A DNA stretch of 48,092 bases from Akkermansia sp. Its GTDB lineage: Bacteria; Verrucomicrobiota; Verrucomicrobiia; Verrucomicrobiales; Akkermansiaceae. Location: the NCBI GenBank assembly GCA_017415555.1, contig JAFQGF010000049.1, positions 1-48,092 on the forward strand. Reading direction: 5' to 3'. Shown one piece after another: positions 16,040-25,205 of the stretch. The translations under genes were made by a program, and so were the position numbers. Under the pieces are notes generated by a model. It ran no database searches. It was not told the origin of the DNA and was given only the letters and a program-made list of their open reading frames with translations. The first letter of the stretch is position 1. The number at the start of each line of letters is the position of its first letter.

Positions 16040-17569
16040 ATGGGAGGAAACCTGTTCAAAACAATTGTCGGCGCAGTAATATTGGCCACATTGGCTTTTG
16101 TGACAGGCTCCCTTGTGGCCGATGGCGCAAAGGTTGCAATGGCCCCGATTGCCATGATCGTGGGCCTTTTCACGATGTTGTGTCTGGGTAAGAACTGCTG
16201 GGTTCTTATCTACATTTTGCCGCCTCTGATAGGAATGCTGCGAATCTCTGTGGTGGCTAACTTACCGGTGGCTTATCTGATAGCTGCGGTTGTACTGGTG
16301 TATTGGCTGTTAATGGCCACCATGGGGTACGTCAAGATTACCTGGACGTCTCTGCCTGCTCTGGATATTGTAACTGCCGTTTTTGTGCTTTACTTCGCGC
16401 TCACCTGGACGTGGAACCCCGTTTACCTGAATTTTCTTGTAGATGAGTTTACAACGGAGGGTGAGGTGATGTTGGGCGGTAAGGCATATGTGTGGTGTGC
16501 GTTTGCTGCCATCCTTTACGTGACTATGAGTATTATCCCCATGGAGCGCAAGGCGGTAATTAAGCTGCTGAAGTGGCTCGTGTGGATGTCTATTGTGATG
16601 GGTGTCCTTTCTTCTGTTATCGGTCTTGTTCAGGAGGGGGGATATTCAACTGAGGATGCTGAAACAAAGCGCTATGCACCCTTTTATGCTGTAGCTGATC
16701 CTGTATACAGGGCATTGCTGTGCCATTGGTCTATATTGGGTATTGTTTGTGCTCCCTGGAAGCTCGTTTTATTGCTGATTAGTGCATTCGGTATCGCAAT
16801 GAGCGGCTTTCGCTCTAATATGATGTCTGCTGCTGTGACTCTCATTGTTTCTCAGTGGTTCCATCGCAGGTTGGTTATTCTTATTTTTGCTGCTCTTGCC
16901 GGATATGGAACATTGCTGTATCTTTCGTCCGAAAAGATGCTGGATGACTTGCCATATGGTGTAAAGCGCGTTCTGACGGCTGTTCCGGGGGTGGAAATCG
17001 AAGATAAGGATATTGCTAGGTCGGCTCAGGTGTCTCTTGATTGGCGTTATGAAATGTGGCGTTGGGCTATGGATCCTTCTACGGGATACATTAGAGACTA
17101 TGTATGGGGGGATGGTTATGGTACGAGTACTGCGTATTTTCGATTAGAAAGGGTTAATATAAATCGTCGTCTAGTTGATTTTGGCGATCAGCGTTTGTTT
17201 GCTAAGAAGGGCGTGTGGCACAGTGGCTGGATTACTGCCATTCATCGTACGGGGTATGTAGGCTTGGTGTTGTCTGCCTTGTGGATGTTGCTTGTTGTAT
17301 GGAGTGTGACGCGAGTGTGTAAATCTTTTACAGGATTGGATGGGTGTGGCGCAGTATGGTATGCTCTAATTCCTACATACGCATCAGTTATAGCTTTTTA
17401 TATATCTGCTGGCACAATGGAAGGAGTATTTGGTATGTTTTTCACGGCAACGTTGGCTAAGATTCTCTATGTAATGCAAGTTAAGGATGGATATATAAGC
17501 CCCCTCTTTTCCAGAAAATCATATCAGCCATTGTTGATGAAAGAAATCGAAGACGGGCAGACGTCTTGA
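16040..17569 (+). CDS. O-antigen ligase / Wzy-like polymerase membrane protein
   Basis: A 509-residue protein with about ten or eleven membrane segments (for example 8-28, 34-52, 56-70, 76-94, 108-124, 150-170, 182-204, 236-262, 282-298, then 410-430 and 446-480). The large loop at about 300-405 carries R-S-A-Q-V-S-L-D-W-R-Y-E-M-W and the H-S-G-W-I-T-A-I-H-R-T-G-Y-V-G-L motif, matching the Wzy_C loop where the O-antigen ligase/polymerase family acts. It most likely polymerises or attaches the polysaccharide exported by the Wzc/Wza genes 6 kb upstream. It follows ilvB by 27 bases and may share its transcript; a strong terminator follows. Confidence 0.82.
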   Translation: MGGNLFKTIVGAVILATLAFVTGSLVADGAKVAMAPIAMIVGLFTMLCLGKNCWVLIYILPPLIGMLRISVVANLPVAYLIAAVVLVYWLLMATMGYVKITWTSLPALDIVTAVFVLYFALTWTWNPVYLNFLVDEFTTEGEVMLGGKAYVWCAFAAILYVTMSIIPMERKAVIKLLKWLVWMSIVMGVLSSVIGLVQEGGYSTEDAETKRYAPFYAVADPVYRALLCHWSILGIVCAPWKLVLLLISAFGIAMSGFRSNMMSAAVTLIVSQWFHRRLVILIFAALAGYGTLLYLSSEKMLDDLPYGVKRVLTAVPGVEIEDKDIARSAQVSLDWRYEMWRWAMDPSTGYIRDYVWGDGYGTSTAYFRLERVNINRRLVDFGDQRLFAKKGVWHSGWITAIHRTGYVGLVLSALWMLLVVWSVTRVCKSFTGLDGCGAVWYALIPTYASVIAFYISAGTMEGVFGMFFTATLAKILYVMQVKDGYISPLFSRKSYQPLLMKEIEDGQTS

Positions 17570-17590
17570 TGAAAAATCCAGCTTAGGGAT

Positions 17591-17632
17591 ACAACAAACC
17601 CGCAGAGTTCGACCTCTCTGCGGGTTTGTTGT
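17591..17632. terminator. Bidirectional terminator (polymerase gene / rpsO)
   Basis: A perfect 17-pair stem (17591-17607 with 17616-17632; arm begins ACAACAAACCCGCAGAG) with T-rich flanks on both strands, between converging genes. Confidence 0.9.
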
Positions 17633-17670
17633 GAATTAATTTGGTGCGGACTTCTCAACCTACCGCCCGA

Positions 17671-17922
17671 TTAGTGGCGGAGTCCCAGACGAGCCAGCAG
17701 GCTCTTGTAGAGCTCGTTGTCTACACGCTTGGCATAGTCCAGAAGCTTACGGCGGCGGGCAACCATCATGAGCAGTCCACGACGGGAGGCGTGGTCGTGC
17801 TTGTTGGAGGCCAGGTGCTGAGTAAGGTGGGCGATGCGCTTGGTGAGCACTGCTACCTGGAAACCGGTGGAACCGGTGTCCTTCTCGTTAATCTTGAAGT
17901 CGTTGACGTTGATTTCGCTCAT
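17671..17922 (-). CDS. rpsO: Ribosomal protein S15
   Basis: 83 residues from the ATG at 17922; the frame is open for another 33 codons upstream but that part includes the promoter. S15 binds the 16S rRNA central domain early in 30S assembly. The RNA-binding features HLASNKHDHASRRGLLMMV and RRRKLLDYAKR are clear. The loop that is usually D-T-G-S-P-E-V-Q reads D-T-G-S-T-G-F-Q here, and the N-terminus is about six residues shorter than in E. coli. It has its own promoter with a leader of about 65 bases, long enough for the autoregulation known for rpsO, though I could not identify an S15 site in it. Confidence 0.95.
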   Translation of the reverse strand: MSEINVNDFKINEKDTGSTGFQVAVLTKRIAHLTQHLASNKHDHASRRGLLMMVARRRKLLDYAKRVDNELYKSLLARLGLRH

Positions 17923-17993
17923 TGTCGTATTGTATCTCTTGTGTGTTGGTTGATTTTTCGTGGCTGCGGCAAATCGACCTAAGAGGTGGACGT

Positions 17994-18021
17994 ATGATAC
18001 CACTTTTTCAATACTTTGCAA
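17994..18021 (-). promoter_or_regulatory. Promoter of rpsO
   Basis: On the minus strand TTGCAA (18016-18021), a 16-base spacer and TATCAT (17994-17999); an upstream TGG gives an extended -10. Confidence 0.75.
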
Positions 18022-18081
18022 GCCAAATTTCTTTCTGGTACAGAATTTTGAGCAAAAAACAGTCCATTGCGCACTTTCTGT

Positions 18082-18110
18082 TTGACGCGGGGCGGGTGGG
18101 GGTGTAGTAT
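18082..18110 (+). promoter_or_regulatory. Promoter of the NfeD-flotillin operon
   Basis: TTGACG (18082-18087), a very G-rich 17-base spacer and TAGTAT (18105-18110). Expected leader of about 16 bases without a Shine-Dalgarno. Confidence 0.82.
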
Positions 18111-18132
18111 ATGGGCAATAAAACTCTACGAC

Positions 18133-18756
18133 ATGGAAACCCTCCTTACCGCTTACGAATGGCTTACCCGCATACTCGATGCGGCTTCTTTGCTGCCCAA
18201 TTTTAATACGCCGCTGGGGATTTTCTGTGCAATTGCATGGATTGGTACACTTGTTTCTGCAATCATGTTTGTTGTGGCATTCGTTGCGGACATGGGGGGG
18301 AGTGATTTGGATGCCGGGTCGGTGGATGGTGATACGGGGGCGTTCTCTGTACAGGCTGTTATGGGATTTATCCTCGGCTTTGGTTGGGGTGGATATCTCA
18401 CCGTAGCAAATGGGGCCGGGGTCGGCCTTGGAATTTTTGTGGGTGTGCTCGTGGGGGTGATGATGTTCTTCGTTATAGCCGGTATTATGAAAGCCATCTA
18501 CAGCTTGAAGTCAGATGGTTCTCTCAAATACGAGAGTCTGGTGGGTATGACCGGCACGGTCTATGTGACGATTCCGCCGCATGGTGAGCCGGGTGGCCAG
18601 GTTCAGGTGAGTCATCCCAGTCAGCTTATAACAATGGCCGCAGTGCAGGAGGGTGACACCCCGCTGCCCGCCCAGACGCGCATAGAGGTTGTCGCGGCCA
18701 CAACATATCAGCTTACTGTGCGCCCTGTCAGCACATCTACACCTTCTCAAAAATAA
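18133..18756 (+). CDS. NfeD-like membrane protein, flotillin partner
   Basis: 207 residues from the ATG at 18133 (an upstream in-frame start would lie over the promoter). Membrane segments at about 28-54 and two or three more at 75-122 are rich in Gly and Val. The C-terminal part (about 133-200: LVGMTGTVYVTIPPHGEPGG and following) fits the NfeD OB-fold that follows the membrane region in this family. NfeD proteins are typically encoded beside SPFH/flotillin proteins and are thought to act with them in membrane microdomains; the flotillin gene follows after 15 bases under the same promoter. Confidence 0.83.
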   Translation: METLLTAYEWLTRILDAASLLPNFNTPLGIFCAIAWIGTLVSAIMFVVAFVADMGGSDLDAGSVDGDTGAFSVQAVMGFILGFGWGGYLTVANGAGVGLGIFVGVLVGVMMFFVIAGIMKAIYSLKSDGSLKYESLVGMTGTVYVTIPPHGEPGGQVQVSHPSQLITMAAVQEGDTPLPAQTRIEVVAATTYQLTVRPVSTSTPSQK

Positions 18757-18771
18757 ACACATTATAAGACT

Positions 18772-20298
18772 ATGATAGACAACATCAGCAACATGCTCGC
18801 ACGCGCCTCTTCTGCCTCATCCTCCTTTGGGTCGATTATGGTCGTGATAATCCTTGTGGTCTTCATCATGGGTGTTGTGGGTTTGCTGCTCACACGCTAC
18901 AAGAAGTGCCCCTCGGACAAGATTCTCATCGTATATGGTAATGTAGGCGCAGGGCGCTCTGCCAAGTGTATTCATGGCGGTGCCACATTTGTGCTGCCTC
19001 TGATTCAGAGCTATTCTTTCATGGATCTCAACCCGCTCAACATTGATGTTCCGCTGAAGGGGGCTCTCTCCAGTCAGAATATCCGTGTGGATGTTCCTTC
19101 CTCGTTCATCGTGGGCATCAGTACTCAGCCTGAAATTATGCAGAATGCCGCCAGCCGCCTGCTGGGGCGCACGCGTCAGGATATCCGCGACCTCGCCTCC
19201 GAAATCATTATGGGGCAGATGCGTGTGGTTATTGCCTCCCTTACCATTGAGGAGATTAACGCCGACCGAGAGAAGCTCATCAAAGGTATTACTGGTGGAG
19301 TGGATGTGGAGTTGCATAAGGTGGGGCTTTATCTCATCAATGCCAACATTACCGATATTCGCGATGCTTCCGGATACATTGCCGCACTTGGTCAGGAAGC
19401 CGCAGCTCGCGCCATCAATGACGCCATGATTAAGGTTGCCGAGGAAACCCGCCGAGGCGAAATCGGTAAGGCTGAGGCTTTGCGCGACCAGACGGTGCAG
19501 GTGGCCATGGCTAATGCTGCTGCCGTGGAGGGTAATAACGAAGCTCAGATGAAGGTGGCGGATTCCAATGCTCGCCTCAAAGTACGCCAGGCCGAGGCTC
19601 ACCGTATAGCTGTTGTAGCCGAGAAGGAACAGGCTGCCAAGGCAGAGGAGGCCGGCTACATCGCTAATCGTGAGGCTGAAATGAAGCGTGCCGAACTGGA
19701 GCGTGCTACCCAGACTGCCAACGAACTCGTTGCTGCCGAAATTCAGAAGCGAAAGAAGGAAATCGCAGCAGAGGCCGTAGCTGCCGTGCTCGTGAAGGAG
19801 CAGGAAGGTAAGGCTCAGGCTCTCGTGATTGCCAATAAGGCAGAAGGTGACGCGGCCCTCGAACTCGCCAAGGGCGAGGCCGAAGCTCTTCTCCTTAAGA
19901 AGAAGGCAGAAGGTGAAGGTCTGGAGCTGGTGGGTCGTGGTCAGGCTGCCGCCATTCAGGCTGCTCTGGAAGCTAAGGCAAGCGGTTTCCGCCAGATTAT
20001 TGCTGCCGCCGGCGATGCCCGCAGTGCCTCCGGCCTGCTTGTCACCGAGCAGCTGCCGCAGATTGTGGAGACTCAGGCCAGTGCCGTTCGTGGCTTGAGC
20101 TTCGACAAGGTAGTCGTCATGGGGGGCGGTAATGATAAGTCCGGCAGCGTAGGCGGCTTTGTGCAGAATCTTGTAACCGGCACTCTACCGCTGCATGAGC
20201 TGGCTGGCAGCCTGGGCGTGGAGTTGCCCGCTTACCTGGGCAAGGCTGCTCCTGAGGCTCCTGCTGCCACGTCCGCTTCCGACGAGACCAAGGCCTGA
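18772..20298 (+). CDS. Flotillin-family (SPFH) protein
   Basis: A 508-residue protein with an N-terminal membrane segment (about 22-44), an SPFH domain (about 48-230, with ASRLLGRTRQDIRDLASEII and VDVELHKVGLYLINANITDI) and a long Ala/Glu/Lys coiled coil (about 225-410) with repeated A-E-A and E-G-K-A motifs. A Gly-rich region and an Ala/Pro tail follow. This is the bacterial flotillin/YqiK arrangement; such proteins form large oligomers on the cytoplasmic membrane face and organise microdomains. It is encoded with NfeD and followed by a strong terminator. Confidence 0.93.
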   Translation: MIDNISNMLARASSASSSFGSIMVVIILVVFIMGVVGLLLTRYKKCPSDKILIVYGNVGAGRSAKCIHGGATFVLPLIQSYSFMDLNPLNIDVPLKGALSSQNIRVDVPSSFIVGISTQPEIMQNAASRLLGRTRQDIRDLASEIIMGQMRVVIASLTIEEINADREKLIKGITGGVDVELHKVGLYLINANITDIRDASGYIAALGQEAAARAINDAMIKVAEETRRGEIGKAEALRDQTVQVAMANAAAVEGNNEAQMKVADSNARLKVRQAEAHRIAVVAEKEQAAKAEEAGYIANREAEMKRAELERATQTANELVAAEIQKRKKEIAAEAVAAVLVKEQEGKAQALVIANKAEGDAALELAKGEAEALLLKKKAEGEGLELVGRGQAAAIQAALEAKASGFRQIIAAAGDARSASGLLVTEQLPQIVETQASAVRGLSFDKVVVMGGGNDKSGSVGGFVQNLVTGTLPLHELAGSLGVELPAYLGKAAPEAPAATSASDETKA

Positions 20299-20327
20299 TA
20301 CCAGCCCTGAGAATTGCTTATTTTTCT

Positions 20328-20368
20328 CACCCTGCTGCGAAAAAATGTGGCAGGGTGTGTTTTTTTTC
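20328..20368 (+). terminator. Terminator of the flotillin operon
   Basis: CACCCTGC pairs with GCAGGGTG around a 14-base loop, then TGTTTTTTTT. Confidence 0.88.
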
Positions 20369-20398
20369 TGAAAGATTGCCCAAAAAACGTCCGTACAG

Positions 20399-22594
20399 AT
20401 GATAAACGCGCTAAATCATTTCCTGAATATGAACCTCATTGGCCACATATTAACACTGGGTTTTTCCCTTAGTGTGCCGCTTGCCAGCGGTGCAGCCGAA
20501 GCGCCTGCTGCCTCAGCTCATTATCATAAGTCAGAAAGTCAGTGTCTCCGCGATGCGATTCAGGCAGATAATCTGAAGGAGGTTCAGCACCTCATGGAGC
20601 ATGCTGCCACCCTTTGTCCACCATCGGAGCGCAGCGGAAGGCAATTCAGTGAGACTCAAAAACGTGCAGCTGTGCTTCAGTATGCCGCATCGGTCAATGC
20701 CGTTAATACCATCTCGTGGCTACTCGGACAGAAGGTAAATCCTGACGATACTCAGTGGAAGACGTACAATCACCGTGCCAACGACGGACAAACTCCGCTT
20801 CATGTGGCCGCTATGCAGGCACAGGTGGAGGCTGTAAAACTTCTTCTCGAAGCAGGGGCGAATCCCAATGCTGTGGATAAGAAGGGCAATACACCACTGA
20901 TGCTCGCTGCAAGCGGGCTGGCAGGCGATGATGATGATGAGCGAGAATGGCACACAGTCGATTGCCTGCTGCGTGCCGGTGCGGACCCTTCCCGGCGTAA
21001 TCATGAAGGCAAAACAGCCACGGACATATCGGAAAAATCGCGCATTGATACCACGTTGTGTTTTTGTGGCGTGTTGGATAAATGGGGGAAAATTACGGTT
21101 CATAGTTTTACGTTTGAAGACGTGGATGGCATGCTGATGCGGCAGTTCTTGTTGAGCGGAGATTGTAAGAATGTAGAGGAGTTTCTGAAACGGGGTGACG
21201 ATGCGAACTGCAAATACGAGTACGGCGAAACACCGCTGCTGCTGGCTATTCGCCGGGGAGATGCTGACATGGTACGCCTGTTGTTGCGCTATGGTGCAAC
21301 ATGGCCTACAGATGACGCTAAGTTGTATCCCATGCTATACAGCGCAGTGCTCAGTGGCAATCCGGAGCTGCTTTTCCTGCTTCCGTACCGTGAACCGGCT
21401 GCTGATTCATCATGGGAAAGCCCACTTGTTGTGGCACAGCGCGGAAAATGTGGTTCGGCAATGACAGCTGCGCTTATACAGCTTGGTGCCAATGCCGATG
21501 CTCGCAGCCACTACTGCCACCATCATACACCGCTTCAGTATGCTCGACATGCAGGGGATACCGCGTCTGCTGCCATTTTGCTTCCGCGCATGACCTCCGA
21601 TTGGTCTGCGATGGATGATATACTGAAGGAAGATGATGCCGACAGACTGCGAGCCTTACTGGAGAGCCGATGCTTTTTTGCTATCGACCGCCGTATTACC
21701 GGGGGAAATACCCCCTTGCAAGTGGCGGAGCGTGCCGGGCAGCAGGAAATTGCTGAGCTGCTTCGAGCCGCCGGGGCGGATGCGCAAGCTCTCTCCTCTC
21801 CCACCGGGCTTCAATCTGCCCCTCGCATAGAAGATTTCGAAGCTTTTGCCGAGCGGGTACAGCAGGCCGTGGAGCAGGGGGATGTCGCATTCTTCCTCTC
21901 ACTGCCGCAGGAAGATGTGAACCGCTACGCCGGGCCTGTGTATTGCCGGGCTACGGAGTTCGACCCCGGCCCGGCCAAGGGGCGGTATTATCTGGCTCCT
22001 GCGCTCAAACATGCGGCGGCTGCCGGCAAGGCGGAGCTGGTGCGTGCCCTGCTGGCCCGCGGGGCAGATTTGGAGATAGCGGATATTCATGGTCATACAG
22101 CTATAGAATATGCAGCTGCGAATGGTCATGTGGAGTGTGTGCGCCTTCTTCTGAATGCCGGGGCGGCTGAATACCGCAGTGCCCTGTATGCGGCTGCACT
22201 GTGCGGGCAGCATACAGTGGTGGATTATCTGTTGGCTCGCGGTGTTTTACCGGGCCTGGCACCGGAGTGGGCTTTGCTGAGTGAGAATCCGCACCCCGGG
22301 CTACTCGCTTTGCGGAAGCCGGATGCGGATATGGCGCTCACCTTGGCTGTACAACTGGATTACCCACAAGCTGTCAAACGCGCAGTGGCCATGGGGGCAA
22401 ATGTGAACCGCCCGAACTTTTACCCTCTGCACGAAACCTTTGTGGCGGCTATGGTGCGTGCTCTGGCTGAGTGTGGGGCTGACCTCAACCGCCGCAATGC
22501 CGAAGGGCTCACTCCGTTGGAGCATGCCCGCAAGCACAACTATACCCTCGCAGCCGAGGAACTGGAAAAACTTACCCAAGATACACAAAAATGA
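20399..22594 (+). CDS. Secreted ankyrin-repeat protein 1
   Basis: 731 residues; a start at 20429 (MNLIGHILTLGFSLSV) would give a tidier signal peptide. After the export signal, ankyrin repeats occur in groups at about 130-215 (GQTPLHVAAMQAQVEAVKLL, NTPLMLAASG), 272-325, 375-400, 435-465, 530-620 (ALKHAAAAGKAELVRALLAR, HTAIEYAAANGHVECVRLLL) and 685-725. Between them the repeats are degenerate. No catalytic domain is visible, so it is probably a periplasmic or exported protein-binding scaffold. The stop overlaps the start of a second ankyrin gene in ATGA form, so the two are made together, likely as partners. Confidence 0.88.
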   Translation: MINALNHFLNMNLIGHILTLGFSLSVPLASGAAEAPAASAHYHKSESQCLRDAIQADNLKEVQHLMEHAATLCPPSERSGRQFSETQKRAAVLQYAASVNAVNTISWLLGQKVNPDDTQWKTYNHRANDGQTPLHVAAMQAQVEAVKLLLEAGANPNAVDKKGNTPLMLAASGLAGDDDDEREWHTVDCLLRAGADPSRRNHEGKTATDISEKSRIDTTLCFCGVLDKWGKITVHSFTFEDVDGMLMRQFLLSGDCKNVEEFLKRGDDANCKYEYGETPLLLAIRRGDADMVRLLLRYGATWPTDDAKLYPMLYSAVLSGNPELLFLLPYREPAADSSWESPLVVAQRGKCGSAMTAALIQLGANADARSHYCHHHTPLQYARHAGDTASAAILLPRMTSDWSAMDDILKEDDADRLRALLESRCFFAIDRRITGGNTPLQVAERAGQQEIAELLRAAGADAQALSSPTGLQSAPRIEDFEAFAERVQQAVEQGDVAFFLSLPQEDVNRYAGPVYCRATEFDPGPAKGRYYLAPALKHAAAAGKAELVRALLARGADLEIADIHGHTAIEYAAANGHVECVRLLLNAGAAEYRSALYAAALCGQHTVVDYLLARGVLPGLAPEWALLSENPHPGLLALRKPDADMALTLAVQLDYPQAVKRAVAMGANVNRPNFYPLHETFVAAMVRALAECGADLNRRNAEGLTPLEHARKHNYTLAAEELEKLTQDTQK

Positions 22595-24999
22595 AAAAAG
22601 CGTTGATATTGAGCCTTGTTCTCACTCTGTCTGCTTCCGCGGAGCGATTTGCGGAGGGTATTACCCCGCTGCATAATGCCTGGAGTGAAGAATCTGCACG
22701 CCTCATTGCCGCCGGTGCGGACGTGAATGCACGCGATGCCGCAGGGCGTACGCCACTCTTCTATGTGGATTATCCACCCAAGGCAGAGCTTCTGCTGCGC
22801 TCCGGGGCAGATGTAAACGCTCGCGATAACGATGGCAATACGCCATTGTTGGGTCTGGAGGGGATTGCTTGCGGTGGGGAAGAATTACAACCTGCGCGCA
22901 TGGTGGACATTATCCGCATGCTGGCAGACGCCGGTGCTGACATGAAAGCTCGCAACAAGGCCGGACACAATGCGCTGGATCGAGCCCTCGCCGTAAAGTG
23001 GAACGGCAATCTGCCGGATGCTCTGCGCCCCTATGGCCTGTCCTCCACCCCCGGGCGTGAGCTGGTACATGCATGCGGAGAAGGGCATCTGGAGAAGGTA
23101 CGACGCCTGCTTGCCGAAGGCACGGACCCGAACTCCCGGGATATCCATGGTAACTACGCTCTCTCCAAGGTGTTGGACGAAGGCGTGTTGGGACGCATTC
23201 CTCATGCTACCGAAATCATGGAAGCTTTGCTTGCAGCCGGAGCAAACCCGGATGTGGAAAACGGCGCTGCTCTTTATCGCTCATGCATGCTGCACGCAGC
23301 CGACCATGTGCAGCTGCTGCTGAAATATGGTGCGGATGCTACGCTGCGTCCATTGCATTTCCGCACGCTGGCCTTGCCGGAAGACCTCGTTCAGCAGTTG
23401 AGAGCTGCCGGCGCCAATATCGAGGCTGCTGCGCCCTACGCCACTCTTGTGGAGTGTGTGCAGAAAGGAACTACGGATGAACTTGCCAGAATGGTGCAGC
23501 TTCCTCAGCTCTTTCCCATCGAGCAGCGGGTGGGGGATTCCCCCTTCTGGCATCATTCATACACGCCGCTTGCAGCAGCTATCCGAAAAAATGATATGGT
23601 GAGGATTCGGATTCTGTTGACCCATAGTCCGGATGTTCATGCCATCATGAACACGCAGCCCCTTCTTGTCTATGCCTTATTTTATCATGCCTCCACGTCT
23701 GTGGTTCGTGCACTCCTTTCTGCCGGGGCCAAGCCAGACGCCCGCAGTTATGGTTCATTGCGTTGCAGTCCGATGTATTACGCCGCTACCCGCTCTCCCG
23801 AGATGCTGAAGCTGCTGCAGGACGCCGGTGCCAGTATTTCGGAGCCCTGTGCGGCCGGTGGGGTTACACCGTTGATGCGTGCCGTGGATGCTCATTCCGT
23901 GTCCTGCATACATTACCTGCTGGAGGCCGGGGTGGATGTGAATGCCCGGGATGAACGAGGACGCACAGCTCTGCATTATATTGACTGGGCAACGACTGGA
24001 AAATCTCTGGAGGTAGCCCGCATGCTTCTTGCTGCCGGTGCGGATGTCAACGCGCGGGATGCACGCGGCTGCACACCGCTGCTGGCCTCTCCCGGTATTG
24101 GGCGGGGCTTGGTAGAGGCTCCACGGGCCACTCCGGAACTCATCGAACTCTACCTTGCCGCCGGTGCTGATTTGCGGGCTGTGGACAACCGAGGTTGCAA
24201 CGCGCTGGAGTATGCTCTGAGCAACAATTACAGCAGTCCGCAAATGATTCAGCTGCTGCGGTCGCGTGGCTTGCAAGCCCGCCCGGACTATGAACTGCTC
24301 CATGCCTTGCAGGGGCAGAGCCCTGAGCGTGTGCGGGCATTACTGTCTGCCGGTGCCTCGCCCGATGCCCGCAGCCCTCAGCACGATACACCAGCGGTGA
24401 AACACTGCCTCGGTACCCCCACCGGATATTATCCCTGCTCCGAGGAGATGTTGAAAATCCTTCTGGACGCCGGCGCTGCGGCGGATACTGTGGATGATAC
24501 GGGGTGTTCCGCCCTGTCCTCAGCCGTAGCCTGGGGTTCCCTGTCCAAGGTGGAAATGCTGTTGTCCGCCGGTGCGGATGTCCGGCGGCAGGACTATCTG
24601 GCAACAGCTCGTCCCCGCGAATGGAAGGCACTGGATGATACGCTGCTTGCCGCTGGGGCGCATCCGCTGGGGCTGCCGCAATCTATGGAGCAGATGCTTG
24701 CAGGGGTGAAACAGCTTGTGGAGCAGGGAGATGAGGCTTCCCTGTGCCGTCTGTCTGCTTTGGGCTGTCCCGCTGTGCTCGATTTCAATGCCTCGCTGCC
24801 CGGTATGCCGGAAGGTTGCACTGCTCTCATGCTTGCAGCACAGCGTGGCAATATTCAGGCCGTGCGCCTCCTTCTCTCCATGGGGGCTGATGCTGCTGCA
24901 ATGGATGCCACCGGAAAAAATGCGGTGGATTATGCCACCATAGCGGGGCATGGAAATGTGGCGGATTTATTGAGAAAAACCTACGCAGCAAAAAATTAA
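22591..24999 (+). CDS. Secreted ankyrin-repeat protein 2
   Basis: 802 residues with a clear signal peptide (MKKALILSLVLTLSASA) and ankyrin repeats along nearly the whole chain, many with the consensus L-L-x-A-G-A-D-V-N-A-R-D. Well-formed blocks lie at about 24-140, 150-245, 325-410, 415-560 and 595-800. The two ankyrin proteins are related in design but not close copies. Translation is coupled to the first by a four-base overlap. No enzyme domain is visible. The very regular repeats with Gly/Ala loops suggest recent expansion of the repeat array. Role unknown; protein binding in the periplasm or outside the cell is inferred. Confidence 0.9.
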   Translation: MKKALILSLVLTLSASAERFAEGITPLHNAWSEESARLIAAGADVNARDAAGRTPLFYVDYPPKAELLLRSGADVNARDNDGNTPLLGLEGIACGGEELQPARMVDIIRMLADAGADMKARNKAGHNALDRALAVKWNGNLPDALRPYGLSSTPGRELVHACGEGHLEKVRRLLAEGTDPNSRDIHGNYALSKVLDEGVLGRIPHATEIMEALLAAGANPDVENGAALYRSCMLHAADHVQLLLKYGADATLRPLHFRTLALPEDLVQQLRAAGANIEAAAPYATLVECVQKGTTDELARMVQLPQLFPIEQRVGDSPFWHHSYTPLAAAIRKNDMVRIRILLTHSPDVHAIMNTQPLLVYALFYHASTSVVRALLSAGAKPDARSYGSLRCSPMYYAATRSPEMLKLLQDAGASISEPCAAGGVTPLMRAVDAHSVSCIHYLLEAGVDVNARDERGRTALHYIDWATTGKSLEVARMLLAAGADVNARDARGCTPLLASPGIGRGLVEAPRATPELIELYLAAGADLRAVDNRGCNALEYALSNNYSSPQMIQLLRSRGLQARPDYELLHALQGQSPERVRALLSAGASPDARSPQHDTPAVKHCLGTPTGYYPCSEEMLKILLDAGAAADTVDDTGCSALSSAVAWGSLSKVEMLLSAGADVRRQDYLATARPREWKALDDTLLAAGAHPLGLPQSMEQMLAGVKQLVEQGDEASLCRLSALGCPAVLDFNASLPGMPEGCTALMLAAQRGNIQAVRLLLSMGADAAAMDATGKNAVDYATIAGHGNVADLLRKTYAAKN

Positions 25000-25190
25000 A
25001 GAAAATGGAGCCAACCGCCCGCTGATTTTCAATTTGTCGGACAGTTGGCTTCCTCACGCTCCCGATAAACAAAACACCGATTTCGCATTAAGGATACGAA
25101 AGTGTTTTATTCAAGCTCGTAAGCACCTTTTTTTATGTGGCGAGGGAGCGGCACGTCTGTATTTACTTTTCCAGGCTTCCGTTTTTGTGG

Positions 25191-25196
25191 TACAAC
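25191..25196 (+). promoter_or_regulatory. Candidate -10 box of the nozzle-like gene
   Basis: TACAAC, preceded by T-G-G (extended -10), with TTTCCA 17 bases upstream (25168-25173) as a weak -35. It lies 9 bases before the ATG at 25206, so the mRNA would be almost leaderless. It also sits inside a hairpin, CTTCCGT with ACGGAAG. Confidence 0.45.
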
Positions 25197-25205
25197 GGAA
25201 GCATT

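Noticed and set aside
25137..25205. Upstream start for the nozzle-like protein
   Set aside because: The extra 23 residues cover the promoter and hairpin, and the family pattern begins right after the ATG at 25206.
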